Below the pieces are notes generated by a model. It was not told the origin of the DNA. It did not search any database and worked only from the letters and a program-made list of their open reading frames with translations. Made by a program: the position numbers and the translations under genes. Shown here in pieces: positions 7,489 to 17,358 of a stretch of DNA of 64,000 nucleotides (within the stretch, counting starts at the first letter, position 1; each line of letters starts with the position of its first letter). The DNA lies in the NCBI GenBank assembly GCA_016710765.1, contig JADJUJ010000001.1, positions 62,001-126,000 on the forward strand, written 5' to 3'. The stretch is from Lewinellaceae bacterium. GTDB lineage: Bacteria; Bacteroidota; Bacteroidia; Chitinophagales; Saprospiraceae.

Positions 7489-8601
7489 TTATTTTTTCAA
7501 CGACTGCACCAGGATTCCACTTTTCAGACGCGGGGCAAAATAAGTGCTCTTGGGTGGAAGGCTTCCCCCGGAATCTGCAACCTGAACCAGGCCGTCAAAA
7601 TTCACAGGATACAAAACAAATCCAACTTTTTTGTTGCCCGATTTACACACTTTTTCCACGCCGCGAAGTCCCTTGGAACCATCAATATAGTTTATCCTGC
7701 TGTCGCTGCGCACATCGGATATGTCCAGTATGTCGCGCAATACCAAATCATTGAGCAGGCTGGCGTCAAATATAAAAGGCTCAGCACTATATGAAGCCAG
7801 CAGTTCCGACTTCCAGCGCAGGCGGAACCATTGTTTGCACAAGTACAGCGACAACTCATGTTGTTGTCGGGGTTTACCCTCCGACACCAGCACCTCAATA
7901 TCAAATACCTTCGACAGTTTAGCCATAAACTGCAGGGGAGAGTATTTCTCCAGGGCTTCAACCGCCCGGTTGTAATCCAATATTTCCAGTTGCAGATCGG
8001 AAAAAAAGGCGCAGAACAAATGATCGAGATCAAGTTCGGGGTGCTTATTCCGTTCTTCGTGCAGAATAGCCATTGTGGTGGTTCGGTGATGGCCATCGGC
8101 GATATAAACACGCTGCAAATGTTTACGAAACAGCGCCTGCAATACTTCAATATCGTTGTTGTTGGGTACCTGCCAAACCTTGTGTAACTGTGTGCCCGAA
8201 TCAAAACGCGCAGAAAAAATGGCATGGTGGTGCCGGGTATATTCCTGCAGCCATTCCGTTATTTCCGGAACATCCCGATAGGTCAGCAAGACGGGTTTCA
8301 GCACCGCCTTCCACTGCAGGATCAGGTTCATTTGCTGCTTTTCCTTCTCATTCAGCGTGTGCTCGTGCTGCCTGACTTTCCCATCGAAAAAATCCTCCAC
8401 GTCATTCAGTGCCACCAACCCAATGTGCTTTCGGCCGCCAAATTCAATTTGATAAATGTAGAAGGCGTTGCGTGGATGGTGCTGGTACAGCCCTTTGTTA
8501 AGGTTTTTTTGAAAAGTAAATTTCGCATTGGCAGCCAGTTCATCCGGCGACTCCAGCAGCTTCTTATCGGGAAAAACCACCGAAAAAGGCTTGATTTTCA
8601 T
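7489..8601 (-). CDS. DUF1015 family protein
   Basis: 370 residues covering the whole DUF1015 family (COG4198). Diagnostic stretches are RQHEHTLNEKEKQQ (about 97-110) and VYIADGHHRTTTMAI (about 185-199), which hold the conserved histidines and the acidic residue of the family. In Bacteroidota the gene is often near serine biosynthesis genes and has been suggested to act in serine or sugar-acid metabolism, but no reaction can be assigned here and no ser gene is in the window. A TACTTTTG -7 element lies 20 bases before the ATG, so it has its own promoter. Confidence 0.88.
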   Translation of the reverse strand: MKIKPFSVVFPDKKLLESPDELAANAKFTFQKNLNKGLYQHHPRNAFYIYQIEFGGRKHIGLVALNDVEDFFDGKVRQHEHTLNEKEKQQMNLILQWKAVLKPVLLTYRDVPEITEWLQEYTRHHHAIFSARFDSGTQLHKVWQVPNNNDIEVLQALFRKHLQRVYIADGHHRTTTMAILHEERNKHPELDLDHLFCAFFSDLQLEILDYNRAVEALEKYSPLQFMAKLSKVFDIEVLVSEGKPRQQHELSLYLCKQWFRLRWKSELLASYSAEPFIFDASLLNDLVLRDILDISDVRSDSRINYIDGSKGLRGVEKVCKSGNKKVGFVLYPVNFDGLVQVADSGGSLPPKSTYFAPRLKSGILVQSLKK

Positions 8602-8621
8602 AGTGGGCTGTTAAATTGCAG

Positions 8622-8629
8622 CAAAAGTA
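8622..8629 (-). promoter_or_regulatory. -7 promoter element of the DUF1015 gene
   Basis: TACTTTTG on the minus strand, 20 bases before the ATG at 8601. Confidence 0.7.
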
Positions 8630-8702
8630 GGCTATTTTTTACGCCATGCCACCTGTGCAGGCATTTTGTATTTGGAAGAACCAAACTATCTTCGGCCTTT
8701 GC

Positions 8703-8710
8703 TACCTTTG
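8703..8710 (+). promoter_or_regulatory. -7 promoter element, probably for the cyclase gene
   Basis: TACCTTTG on the plus strand, 161 bases before the cyclase ATG. No other plus-strand gene follows, so the cyclase would have a long leader. Confidence 0.5.
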
Positions 8711-8871
8711 TCCGGTAGCAGCATTTTGGTTTTGGGAATTAGCCTTGCCCGTTTTTGCTTTGTGGGATAATAACGTATGGTGTTCTATCCAATCATCAAT
8801 AGAGCAAAACAATATTGTCCAAAACCTGCCGAATTTCTTTTTCAATCACCCATTGCCGCCTAGGTTGTTTT

Positions 8872-10506
8872 ATGAAATATGTACCAACCCTTGGGTTCCT
8901 GCTTGTTCTGCTGATGCTTCCGTTGACACTGGCGTCGCAATCTGCAGCTGAACTCAATTCCCGCCTGAACAAATCAAGCACTTCCAAAAGCGAGAAACTC
9001 GACATTTGCTTCAAACTGGGCGCTATCTATGCCACACGCAGCCCGCAAACTTCAGCCGACTATTACCACCGCGCTTCCTTACTGGCCTCCGAACTCGGGG
9101 AGAAAAGCCGGGAAGCAGAAGCCATTTACCTCAGCGCCGAAGGCCTTATGCGCAAAAGGGATTACAGCGCTGCAGCAGCCCGTTTCAACCAAGCCTGGAA
9201 CACCTCCAGAAATTACGGACTGCGGGAAACCGCCCTCTCCTCCATGGACCGTCTGGAAGAAATGGCCAGCAAACAAAACGACCTCAAAGAGGCCCTCAAG
9301 TGGAGCCGCGAAAAAGTGGCCTACCTACGGGAAAACAGCGGCCGATCCACCAGTTCGGGTGATGCCATGCAGAAACTGGAATCACAAATCAGCGTTTTAC
9401 AATCCGAGAAAAAACTGCTGCTCGACAAACTGGCTGAAATCAGCGGGCAAAGCGAAAACCTCGGCAATACCTACAAGGAAACCGAAGCGCAACTCCAGGA
9501 AATCCGCGAAAAAGCCAGTGCGGAAATCAGCGCAAAAGAAGAAGTGATTACCCAAATCACCCGCGATAAACAACGCATCGACTCCATTTCCCAAAACCGC
9601 AACCGGCTCGTTTCCAAACTAACCAAAGAGCAGTTGGCCGACTCTATGATTAAGGCCCAACAAGACCGGCTTATTCAGGAACAAAAACGGCAGGTAGCTG
9701 AAGCCGAACTCGGCAAACAACAAAGCGAAGCCCTGCGCAATATCCTCGCACTGGTATCCTGCTTTGTGCTGCTACTGGCCTTCCTGTTCTATATTCGGTT
9801 CCGGGCTAAAAAACGCACTGCCAACCAACTCGAAAAGAAAAATGCAATTATCGAGGAGGAACAAAAGAAAATTGACGGATTACTCCTCAATATTCTCCCC
9901 CCCGCCATCGCACAGGAATTAAAAACGCACAACAAGGTGGCCGCCCAGCGCTATGAGCAGGCCACGGTCATGTTTATCGACTTTACCGGCTTTACCAATG
10001 TGGCAGAAAAACTTAGTCCGGAGGACCTTGTGCAGGAACTGGATTTCTGTTTTTCCAATTTCGACCGCATTATCAGCCAGTACAACATAGAGAAAATAAA
10101 AACCGTGGGCGATGCTTACATCTGTGCCAGCGGCCTGTCCGACAAAAATTCCAGCCCCTCCGACATTGTACGGGCAGCACTTGAAATCCAGGACTTTCTC
10201 CAGCACGTTCGGGCCACACGCATGAACCAGGCGCTCCCCTTCTTCGAAGCGCGCATCGGCATTCATACCGGGCCCGTTGTTGCGGGTGTCGTGGGTAAAA
10301 AGAAATTTGCTTACGATATCTGGGGTGACACCGTTAACATCGCTGCCCGCATGGAAGAGAGTTGCGAGCCGGGCAGGGTGAATGTCAGCGAAAATGCCTA
10401 TTGGCTTGCCAAATATGAGTTTGACTGGCTTTCACGTGGTAAGATAGCGGCCAAAAACAAGGGCATGATGGACATGTACTATGTGCAAGGCATCAAATCA
10501 ATTTAA
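8872..10506 (+). CDS. Membrane adenylate cyclase with periplasmic TPR and coiled coil
   Basis: 544 residues from ATG 8872, chosen because it begins a clean signal peptide (MKYVPTLGFLLVLLMLPLTLASQ); 19 in-frame codons upstream do not fit. Residues 25-150 are TPR-like helices (YYHRASLLASELGEKSREAE), 160-285 a long coiled coil, 288-311 one membrane span, and 360-530 a class III cyclase domain. The metal aspartates lie in FIDFTGFT and VGDAYI. The substrate residues are lysine (EKIKTVG) and aspartate (YDIWGDTVN), with the transition-state N and R in TVNIAARM, so ATP to cAMP is predicted rather than cGMP. The TPR region lies outside the inner membrane and the catalytic domain inside. This Bacteroidota architecture suggests sensing of an envelope signal; no effector gene is adjacent. 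Confidence 0.9.
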   Translation: MKYVPTLGFLLVLLMLPLTLASQSAAELNSRLNKSSTSKSEKLDICFKLGAIYATRSPQTSADYYHRASLLASELGEKSREAEAIYLSAEGLMRKRDYSAAAARFNQAWNTSRNYGLRETALSSMDRLEEMASKQNDLKEALKWSREKVAYLRENSGRSTSSGDAMQKLESQISVLQSEKKLLLDKLAEISGQSENLGNTYKETEAQLQEIREKASAEISAKEEVITQITRDKQRIDSISQNRNRLVSKLTKEQLADSMIKAQQDRLIQEQKRQVAEAELGKQQSEALRNILALVSCFVLLLAFLFYIRFRAKKRTANQLEKKNAIIEEEQKKIDGLLLNILPPAIAQELKTHNKVAAQRYEQATVMFIDFTGFTNVAEKLSPEDLVQELDFCFSNFDRIISQYNIEKIKTVGDAYICASGLSDKNSSPSDIVRAALEIQDFLQHVRATRMNQALPFFEARIGIHTGPVVAGVVGKKKFAYDIWGDTVNIAARMEESCEPGRVNVSENAYWLAKYEFDWLSRGKIAAKNKGMMDMYYVQGIKSI

Positions 10507-10526
10507 AGCATGTTTGTTGATCTTTA

Positions 10527-10685
10527 AGCAACGTGTCGGAAATAACTTTCCGGATTTGGGGTGCAGGTTTTGTGTGCTGACAAGACGTCAAAACAGGCGT
10601 GTAGTACATTACTTTACTGTTTTGGCAACGCAGGCAGCGCTCAAAAAGTGCCGCCAAATTGGAAAGTTATTTCCGACACGTTGCT
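10527..10685. mobile_element. MITE-like element A, copy 1
   Basis: 159 bases with inverted ends AGCAACGTGTCGGAAATAAC / ...CCGACACGTTGCT, the first 25 bases being a perfect terminal repeat. It has no coding capacity. Near-identical copies lie at 44254-44412 and 60327-60486, both in the opposite orientation to this one. It starts 20 bases after the cyclase stop and abuts element B. Confidence 0.85.
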
Positions 10686-10918
10686 AAGTACACTGTAAAC
10701 TAAGTTTTTTTAGGGGTGTTCACTGGCCTGATTTTTTTGCTTTAGGAACTGCTTGCTTAGCGTTGCATGAACTCAGCGCTTTTTCCGCATCATAAACCAG
10801 AGCAAATCGCTTTGCGCTCGCGCCACGGCTGCCTTCCATCAAACCAAAGAACCTATTTTCGAAGACGCTGCCACCAACTCTACCAAAATCTCAACAAACT
10901 TAGTTTACAATGTACTAA
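10685..10918. mobile_element. MITE-like element B, copy 1
   Basis: About 234 bases bounded by TAAGTACACTGTAAACTAAG and CTTAGTTTACAATGTACTAA, an inverted repeat of roughly 22 bases. The right part (CTACC-AAAATCTCAACAAAC) is found inverted at 60163-60327. No coding capacity. It shares a border with element A, as the second copy also does. Confidence 0.8.
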
Positions 10919-10967
10919 ATGACACCTATAAGCCCAGCTTAGGCCACCGTCCTTTGCCAATCCCTTA

Positions 10968-12482
10968 TTATGATGGATGACCGCTGTTATTTTCGTCCAT
11001 CCATGGCGCTGCAGAACGTTTTTTCCCCGACAGGTACAGGTACATGCCCGGTATCACAAAAAGGGTGAGTACCAGTGAAAAAAGCAACCCGCCCACAACC
11101 ACAACACCCAATGGGATGCGGCTGGTAGCAGCGGCGCCAAGGGCCAGCGCAATGGGCAATGCCCCCAATACCGTTGCCAGCGTAGTCATAAGAATCGGAC
11201 GCAAACGCGCCTTGGAGGCCTCGTAAACAGCCTCAAACTTATCCATGCCCGCGTCCCGTTTCTGGTTGGCAAATTCCACGATCAGAATCCCGTTTTTGGT
11301 GACAATACCAATCAGCATGATCATGCCAATCTGGCTGAAAATATTGAGCGTATTGTGCGTAAGGGCCAGTACCAGATAAGCCCCGGCAATGGCCAGCGGC
11401 ACTGTCAGCATAATGATGAATGGATCGCGGAAGCTTTCAAACTGGGCGGCCAAAATGAGGTAAATCAGGATAAGCGCCAGCAGAAAAGCATAAGAAGTAT
11501 TCCCGCTGCTCTCCTGGAAATCCCGGGAGGTGCCCGCAAGGTCGGTTTCAAATGTATCGTCCAACAATTTACCGGAAATACGCTCCATCGCCGCAATGCC
11601 ATCACCCAGGGTTTTTCCTGGCGCCAGGGCAGCGCTAATGGTCGCGGCCTTGTAACGGTTGTAATGGTAAATAACAGGAGGATTACTCGTTTCCTCAAAG
11701 CGAACCACATTGTCGAGCTGAATCATTTCACCCCGGCTATTGCGCACATACAGCGAAGCGAGATCGAGCAACTCATCGCGGTTGGCGCGGTCCACTTGTC
11801 CGATCACCTGGTATTGCTTGCCGTTCATCAGGAAGTAACTGAATCGCCGCCCCGACAAGGCCAATTGCAGGGTTTGACTAATATCCAGCACGCTAATGCC
11901 CAATTCTGCGGCCTTCAGCCTGTCAATGGTGACCTGCACCTCCGGCTTGTTGAATTTTAAATCCACGTCAACGTTGGCAAAAGTAGAATCCTGCCGGGCG
12001 GCTTCCAGGAATTCAGGCACCACCTTGGCCAGTTTTTCAAAATTAAGGTTTTGCACCACGAACTGTACCGGCAGCCGCAGGCTCGAACCAAAGCCCGTAG
12101 AAATAGTCTGTTCCTGGTTGGGGAAAACCCTTGCCGGTGTGTAATCCCGGGTCATGCGCACAATCTGATTGTAAATCTGCTGCTGGCTTCGCGAACGCTG
12201 ATTGGGATCTGGAAGCATCAAGCTGAAAAAACCGGTATTGGCTGAGCCAGCACCAATGCGGCCCGGGGCCGTAATGCCGAAGATCATTTGGTACTCTGGA
12301 ACAGAATCCATAATCATCTGGGATACATCGGATATTATAGCCTCCGTTTGGTCGAAATCCGTGCCCTCCGGCGTCACAATGTTACCCCGGATGGAACTGC
12401 GGTCCTCCAGTGGCGCCAGCTCTGTTTTCAGCGTTTTTTGGTAATGATAAATCATGCCAAAACAACCGGCCAATATCAGCAA
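10968..12482 (-). pseudogene. RND efflux transporter, C-terminal half (after frameshift)
   Basis: This frame continues the RND protein begun at 14062 and has no sound start of its own (first usable codon TTG 12482). It carries the second periplasmic porter region, then membrane segments with the proton-relay lysine in GIVTKNGILIVEFANQ, and the family end MTTLATVLGALPIALALG...GLLFSLVLTLFVIP. Joining the halves needs one extra base at the TT of GCTTGCTG (plus-strand AA at 12481-12482): WVA-LLILAG then reads through. The sum, about 1,030 residues, is normal for AcrB/MexB proteins. It is a sequence error or a recent pseudogene; the rest of the frame is intact. No terminator was recognised downstream. 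Confidence 0.88.
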
Positions 12483-14062
12483 GCAACCCAGCGGTAGCGC
12501 AAAAAGCCCTTTAGCAAACGTCCATATCCCGTTTCCATTCCCTTAAAAAAAGGCTCTGTAGCATGGTAAAAACGACTGTGACCCTTATTGCCACCCAGTT
12601 TTACATTGAGCACAGGTGTAAGGGTGAGGGAAACAAAAGCCGAAATCAGCACGGCGCCAGCCACCACTATACCAAACTCCCGGAACAAACGCCCGGTAAA
12701 TCCCGACAAAAAGATCACCGGTATGAATACCGCCGCCAGCGTCACAGAAGTGGATATGACGGCAAAAAAGATTTCGCGGGTTCCTTCGCGGGCAGCCGTC
12801 CATTTGTCCATCCCCGCTTCCCGTTTTTTATAAATGTTCTCGGTTACCACAATCCCGTCGTCAACTACCAAACCTGTTGCCAGTACCACCGCCAGTAGGG
12901 TAAGGACGTTGATCGAAAACCCAAACAAGTACATGATAAAAAATGTACCGATAAGAGAAACCGGAATGTCAATTAGTGGACGGAGGGCGATGATCCAATC
13001 GCGAAAAAACAGGAAAATAATCAGCACCACCAGCCCAACGGCGATGCCCACCGTTTCGGTCACTTCCGTGATGGCCTGGCGCACAAAACGGGATTTATCC
13101 AGGGCCACCTCTGATACAATATCTGGCGGCAACTCCTTCTTGATCTGCTCGTAACGCCGGTAAAATTCGTCGGTAATTTCAATCAGGTTGGCCCCTGGTT
13201 GCGGAATCAGGGCCAGCGAAACGTTGGTAACATTGTTGCGGCGGGCGCTGAACTCGTCGTTTTCCGGTCCCAGTACGGCTTCACCCACATCGCTGAAACG
13301 GATGGTAGCGCCATTCGACTGGCTGATGATCATGTTGTTAAAATCATCCTCGGTGGTCAGCCTGCCCGAGGCCTTAACGGTCAGTTCCGTAACGTCGCCC
13401 CTGATTTTCCCACTGGGGAGTTCCACATTCTGGCGATCAAGCGCTGCTTGAACGTCTTGCATGGTAAGCTTATAGGCAGAGAGTTTGGTGGGATTAATCC
13501 AAAGCCGCATCGCCGGCCGTTTATCGCCAAAAATACGCACCTCACTCACGCCGTTGATGGTCTGCAGCTTTTCCACCAGGTTGTTTTCGGCGTAATCGCT
13601 GAGTTCCATGACACTGCGGGTATTGCTCTGCAACGGGATAAACATGATGGGATCGCTGTTCGCATCTGCTTTGCTAACCACCGGCGGCGCATCAATGTCT
13701 TGCGGTAGGTTGCGCTGGGCCTGACTGACCTTGTCGCGAATATCGTTGGCAGCCTGCTCAAGGTCGGCACCCAAATCAAACTCTACGGTAATGGAGCTGT
13801 TGCCAAGTGCCGACTGGGAAGAAACCGTTCGGATACCCGGCACGCTGTTGACAGCCTTTTCAAGCGGTTCTGTAATCTGGCTTTCTACCACATCGGCATT
13901 GGCGCCGGTGTAAGCCGTCCGGATATTAATCGTAGGTGGATCAATTGCAGGATACTCCCGAACACCGAGAAAACTATACCCAATGACACCAAAAAAAATG
14001 ATGAGAATGCTCATCACTGTGGCGAGAACTGGTCGGCGGAGGGAAGTATCAGCAATGCTCAT
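12476..14062 (-). pseudogene. RND efflux transporter, N-terminal half (before frameshift)
   Basis: 528 residues starting MSIADTSLRRPVLATVMSIL, the first transmembrane helix of the AcrB/MexB (HAE1) family. The proton-relay aspartates are in GLVVDDGIVVTENI, and the large porter loop and helices 2-6 are complete. The frame then runs into a stop after RYRWVAC because of a one-base loss. In this family three such chains form a trimer that exports drugs or lipophilic compounds together with a periplasmic adaptor and a TolC channel. Neither partner gene is adjacent: uvrB lies 114 bases upstream and repeats downstream, so this is an orphan pump gene. No exact -7 element was found before the ATG. Confidence 0.88.
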
Positions 14063-14175
14063 AAAACAGACAGGCTTTGTTGCAACGGATAAAGCACGAA
14101 TCTACAATACAATCCTGAAGCCAGAAAGTTCTTTCGCAAGGGAATGAAAATACCCCTGTTTTGAAAGGCGCTCGC

Positions 14176-16197
14176 TTAAAATTTTTCCAACAACTGTTTT
14201 TTCATCACCAGCATCTCATCACGGTACTGCGCAGCCGAAATAAAGTCCAGGTCCTTTGCTGCCGCTTTCATTTTCTTTTCTGTGTCGTCTATCATTTTTT
14301 CCAGCTGGCTTCGGTTGGCCAACGCTATAATGGGTTCAGCAGCCAGCGTGGAAGCATCCGGCTCTACATAATAATTGGCTTCTACGCCGCGAATATCGAG
14401 TATGCTTTTTTGGGCCAAAATCTGCTCCCGGGTTTTCATGACGGTGGTGGGCGTGATGCCGTGCTCCAGGTTATAGGCCGTTTGAATGCTGCGCCTGCGG
14501 GTGGTTTCTTCAATGGTGTTGCGCATGGAATCTGTTAATCTATCCGCATAAAAAACAACGAGTCCGTTGGAATTCCGGGCAGCACGACCCGCAGTCTGGG
14601 TCAGGGAACGCACGTTTCGGAGAAAACCCTCTTTGTCGGCATCCAGGATGGCAACCAAGGATACCTCCGGCAAGTCGAGTCCTTCCCGAAGCAGGTTCAC
14701 GCCAACCAAAACATCGTATTCACCCAGTCGCAGGTCGCGCAGAATTTCGACACGGTCCAGGGTCTCCACCTCGGAGTGTATAAAAGCGCAGCGAATATTA
14801 AGTTTCAGAAAATAAGCGCTCAGTTCTTCCGCCATCCTTTTGGTGAGGGTAGTCACCAACGTGCGTTCGTTTTTTTCGGTTCGCTGCCGTATCTCTTCAA
14901 TTAAATCGTCAATTTGGTTCAGGGAAGGCCGTACCTCAATCGGTGGATCCAGCAAGCCGGTCGGGCGGATGAGTTGTTCCACAACAACCCCTTCCGTTTG
15001 TTCGAACTCGTAATCGCCCGGTGTTGCGCTCACAAAAATGACCTGATTGATAATACTTTCAAATTCGGCAAAACTCAACGGACGGTTATCTATGGCCGAT
15101 GGCAACCGGAAGCCGTAATTGACCAGCATTTGCTTGCGGGAGCGGTCACCACCCCACATGCCCCGCACCTGGGGAATGGTCACGTGGCTTTCGTCCACGA
15201 TCATCAAAAAATCGTCGGGAAAATAATCCAGCAGGCAAAATGGTCGTGTCCCCGGCTCCCGACGATCGAAAAAACGCGAATAGTTTTCAATGCCGCTACA
15301 ATAACCCAGTTCACGAATCATTTCAATATCAAAAGAGGTGCGCTCCCGGATGCGCTTTGCCTCCAGCATCCTCCCCTCGGAAATAAAATACTTTTCCTGG
15401 GCTACCATTTCATCCTGAATCTCATGGATGATCTGGGTCAGCCGATCCTTGGGCGCCAGGTACAGGTTGGCAGGGAATATAGCCGCATCCTCCATCGAAG
15501 CAATCCGCTTTCCTGTTTCTACTTCAATGCTTTCAATGCTCTCAATCTCATCACCCCAGAAAATAACCCGGTAGCCCCAGTCGGCATACGGCAGGTTGAT
15601 GTCCACCGTATCGCCTTTTACCCGAAAGGTAGCCCTGCCAAAATCTGTTTCAGTACGGGCATAAAGGCTATCCACTAACCTGTACAAAAATTGGGTTTTG
15701 GGCATTTTTTGCCCCGCCTGAATGCGAATTACCCCGTTTTCCAAATCTTCAGGATTACCCATACCAAAGATGCAGGACACCGAAGCAACAATAATCACAT
15801 CGCGGCGGCCCGACAGCAGGGTGCTGGTGGCCTTAAGCCGGAGCTTGTCCACCAATTCGTTGATCTGAAGGTCCTTTTCTATGTAGGTATCGGTTACAGA
15901 AATATAGGCCTCCGGCTGGTAGTAATCGTAATAGGATACAAAATACTCCACCGCGTTGTCCGGAAAAAAGGCCAACAACTCCGAGTACAGCTGGGCGGTC
16001 AGGGTTTTGTTGTGGGTAAGTACCAGGGTTGGTCGGTTTACCTGATTAATCAGGTTGGCTACTGTAAAAGTTTTGCCCGATCCTGTTACTCCCAGCAATA
16101 CCTGCGCGCGATCGCCGTGCAACACACCATTCACCAATTCGCGAATGGCTTGTGGTTGATCACCAGTAGGAACGTAGGGAGACTCTATTTTAAACAT
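14176..16197 (-). CDS. uvrB: Excinuclease ABC subunit B
   Basis: 673 residues, full length. Walker A GVTGSGKTFT (about 37-46), the damage-probing beta-hairpin FVSYYDYYQPEAYISVTDTY (about 90-109), helicase motif IVDESHVT, motif VGVNLLREGLDLPEVSLVA and QTAGRAARN, and a C-terminal UVR domain (AAAKDLDFISAAQYRDEM) that contacts UvrC are all present. It works in cytoplasmic nucleotide excision repair, receiving damaged DNA from UvrA and recruiting UvrC. uvrA and uvrC are not in the window. A TATTTTTG -7 element lies 38 bases upstream of the ATG. Confidence 0.98.
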   Translation of the reverse strand: MFKIESPYVPTGDQPQAIRELVNGVLHGDRAQVLLGVTGSGKTFTVANLINQVNRPTLVLTHNKTLTAQLYSELLAFFPDNAVEYFVSYYDYYQPEAYISVTDTYIEKDLQINELVDKLRLKATSTLLSGRRDVIIVASVSCIFGMGNPEDLENGVIRIQAGQKMPKTQFLYRLVDSLYARTETDFGRATFRVKGDTVDINLPYADWGYRVIFWGDEIESIESIEVETGKRIASMEDAAIFPANLYLAPKDRLTQIIHEIQDEMVAQEKYFISEGRMLEAKRIRERTSFDIEMIRELGYCSGIENYSRFFDRREPGTRPFCLLDYFPDDFLMIVDESHVTIPQVRGMWGGDRSRKQMLVNYGFRLPSAIDNRPLSFAEFESIINQVIFVSATPGDYEFEQTEGVVVEQLIRPTGLLDPPIEVRPSLNQIDDLIEEIRQRTEKNERTLVTTLTKRMAEELSAYFLKLNIRCAFIHSEVETLDRVEILRDLRLGEYDVLVGVNLLREGLDLPEVSLVAILDADKEGFLRNVRSLTQTAGRAARNSNGLVVFYADRLTDSMRNTIEETTRRRSIQTAYNLEHGITPTTVMKTREQILAQKSILDIRGVEANYYVEPDASTLAAEPIIALANRSQLEKMIDDTEKKMKAAAKDLDFISAAQYRDEMLVMKKQLLEKF

Positions 16198-16235
16198 AAG
16201 TGGCCGGCTGTTGCGTTGCTTTAAAAAATGGGCAA

Positions 16236-16243
16236 CAAAAATA
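16236..16243 (-). promoter_or_regulatory. -7 promoter element of uvrB
   Basis: TATTTTTG on the minus strand, in an AT-rich stretch between gldH and uvrB, 38 bases before the uvrB start. Confidence 0.65.
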
Positions 16244-16294
16244 CACTTTTTAAAACAAAAAATGTATTATTTAAAACAAAAAACAATGGCGCTG

Positions 16295-16777
16295 CTACCC
16301 CTTTTTCCGGTCTTCTTTCAATTTTTCCACGGCAAACCCGATCGATCGCAGCCCCTCCATGGTTTCCTGTCGGTTGAATTGTTCGAGGGTTAACACGTAA
16401 TCGCCTGTCTGGTTGAAAAAAGCCTTGCTTTGCAGCAACATGTGGACTTTACAAGTATTTCCACTGCAATTGCCATTTGATTTTCCGGAAGCATCAAACA
16501 AATCAAAGGAGGCCACCTGCTCAATCCGTCTGCCATCGGGAAAAAGCGTATGCAACTTCATGTACAGGTTTTGTTTTGGGTAAGTATCGTCGTAATCGAT
16601 ATCCACCCAGAGGTTGTACAATGCATTGGTATCCGGAATAGAAAAGGTAAAATTAAGCGTATCGGTATAATGCCATTGCGCACCAGCAATTTCCTGGGTT
16701 TCCTGGTGCATGAATTCAGAATGGCAGGCGTTCAGCAGGAAAACGCCGAGCAGGATAAACAACAAGGAAAAACGCAT
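16295..16777 (-). CDS. gldH: Gliding motility lipoprotein GldH
   Basis: 160 residues from ATG 16777. The frame is open much further upstream, but that part is the wrong frame of the methyltransferase gene; ATG 16777 begins a lipoprotein signal with lipobox LLNAC. The mature protein has WHYTDTLNFTFSIPDT and LWVDIDYDDTYPKQNLYMKL, features of the GldH family, at the family's usual length. GldH is needed for gliding and for type IX secretion-linked surface movement in Flavobacterium and is anchored at the cell envelope. Start and methyltransferase stop are four bases apart, so it ends a three-gene operon with the SAM hydrolase and methyltransferase. Confidence 0.88.
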   Translation of the reverse strand: MRFSLLFILLGVFLLNACHSEFMHQETQEIAGAQWHYTDTLNFTFSIPDTNALYNLWVDIDYDDTYPKQNLYMKLHTLFPDGRRIEQVASFDLFDASGKSNGNCSGNTCKVHMLLQSKAFFNQTGDYVLTLEQFNRQETMEGLRSIGFAVEKLKEDRKKG

Positions 16778-16781
16778 GAAC

Positions 16782-17348
16782 TTATTTTTTTTCAGCTGTA
16801 ACGACAAAAGCAGGTGGAATATTCCAGGGAACAAAGCGAAGTCGTGCATTCCCGAATTTTTGCCGGTAAAAACCCAATAAATGGGGCGTATAGTGAAACT
16901 GTATAAACAAGCCGCCCGGCCGGAGCCAGTTTCGGCACTCCCCAATAATTTGATCTGCCAAGGCATCGGGCAACACCGCAAAAGGAATCCCCGAAACCAC
17001 ATAATCCACCTGCTCAATCGATTCCAGGGCAAAATGGGATGCCATATTTTCTGCAGAGTCGTGGAGCAATACCAATCGCGGGTCCTTAAAACGCTGCTGG
17101 AGTTTTTGAATAAATATTTCATTGATCTCGAATACCAGCAAACGGGCATCTGGAGCCAGCCTGTTGAGCAGGAATTCCGTAATAACCCCATCTCCGGCGC
17201 CGAGTTCCACCACGACTTTTGCCTTCAACGGATCGATATTTTCCACCAACGCTCTGCAAAGACTCGCAGAACTCCGGGCTACACTCCCGGTGGTTCGCAG
17301 GTTGCGCAAACTTTCCCGGAGAAAGTCGACATGCGGATTTTGACCCAT
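16782..17348 (-). CDS. Class I SAM-dependent methyltransferase, PmtA/KsgA-like
   Basis: 188 residues from ATG 17348; a TTG six codons upstream overlaps the previous gene and is less likely. Motif I is VVVELGAGDGVITEFLL (about 46), the acidic residue of motif II LLVFEINEIF, and motif IV-like YVVSGIPFAVLP. The layout is closest to phospholipid N-methyltransferases and the rRNA adenine dimethylase fold: after the SAM core it keeps LRPGGLFIQFHYTP and a short lid, without the KsgA RNA-binding tail. Substrate unknown; a lipid is plausible. It starts 10 bases after the SAM hydrolase stop. Confidence 0.8.
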   Translation of the reverse strand: MGQNPHVDFLRESLRNLRTTGSVARSSASLCRALVENIDPLKAKVVVELGAGDGVITEFLLNRLAPDARLLVFEINEIFIQKLQQRFKDPRLVLLHDSAENMASHFALESIEQVDYVVSGIPFAVLPDALADQIIGECRNWLRPGGLFIQFHYTPHLLGFYRQKFGNARLRFVPWNIPPAFVVTAEKK

Positions 17349-17358
17349 TTTTTTTATT

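Noticed and set aside
8872..10506. Cyclase as part of a Pycsar anti-phage system
   Set aside because: Signal peptide, TPR and ATP-type residues point to an ordinary membrane adenylate cyclase; no effector gene is adjacent.
10481..10687. Frame of 68 codons through element A, and its counterpart near 60400, as a transposase remnant
   Set aside because: It is the inverted repeat read as protein; no catalytic motif and the element is too short.
12476..12490. Programmed frameshifting in the RND gene
   Set aside because: No slippery heptamer or pseudoknot seen; the same kind of break hits many unrelated genes here.
16778..17191. GldH with a long N-terminal extension
   Set aside because: The upstream open frame is the methyltransferase read out of frame; the lipoprotein signal starts at 16777.
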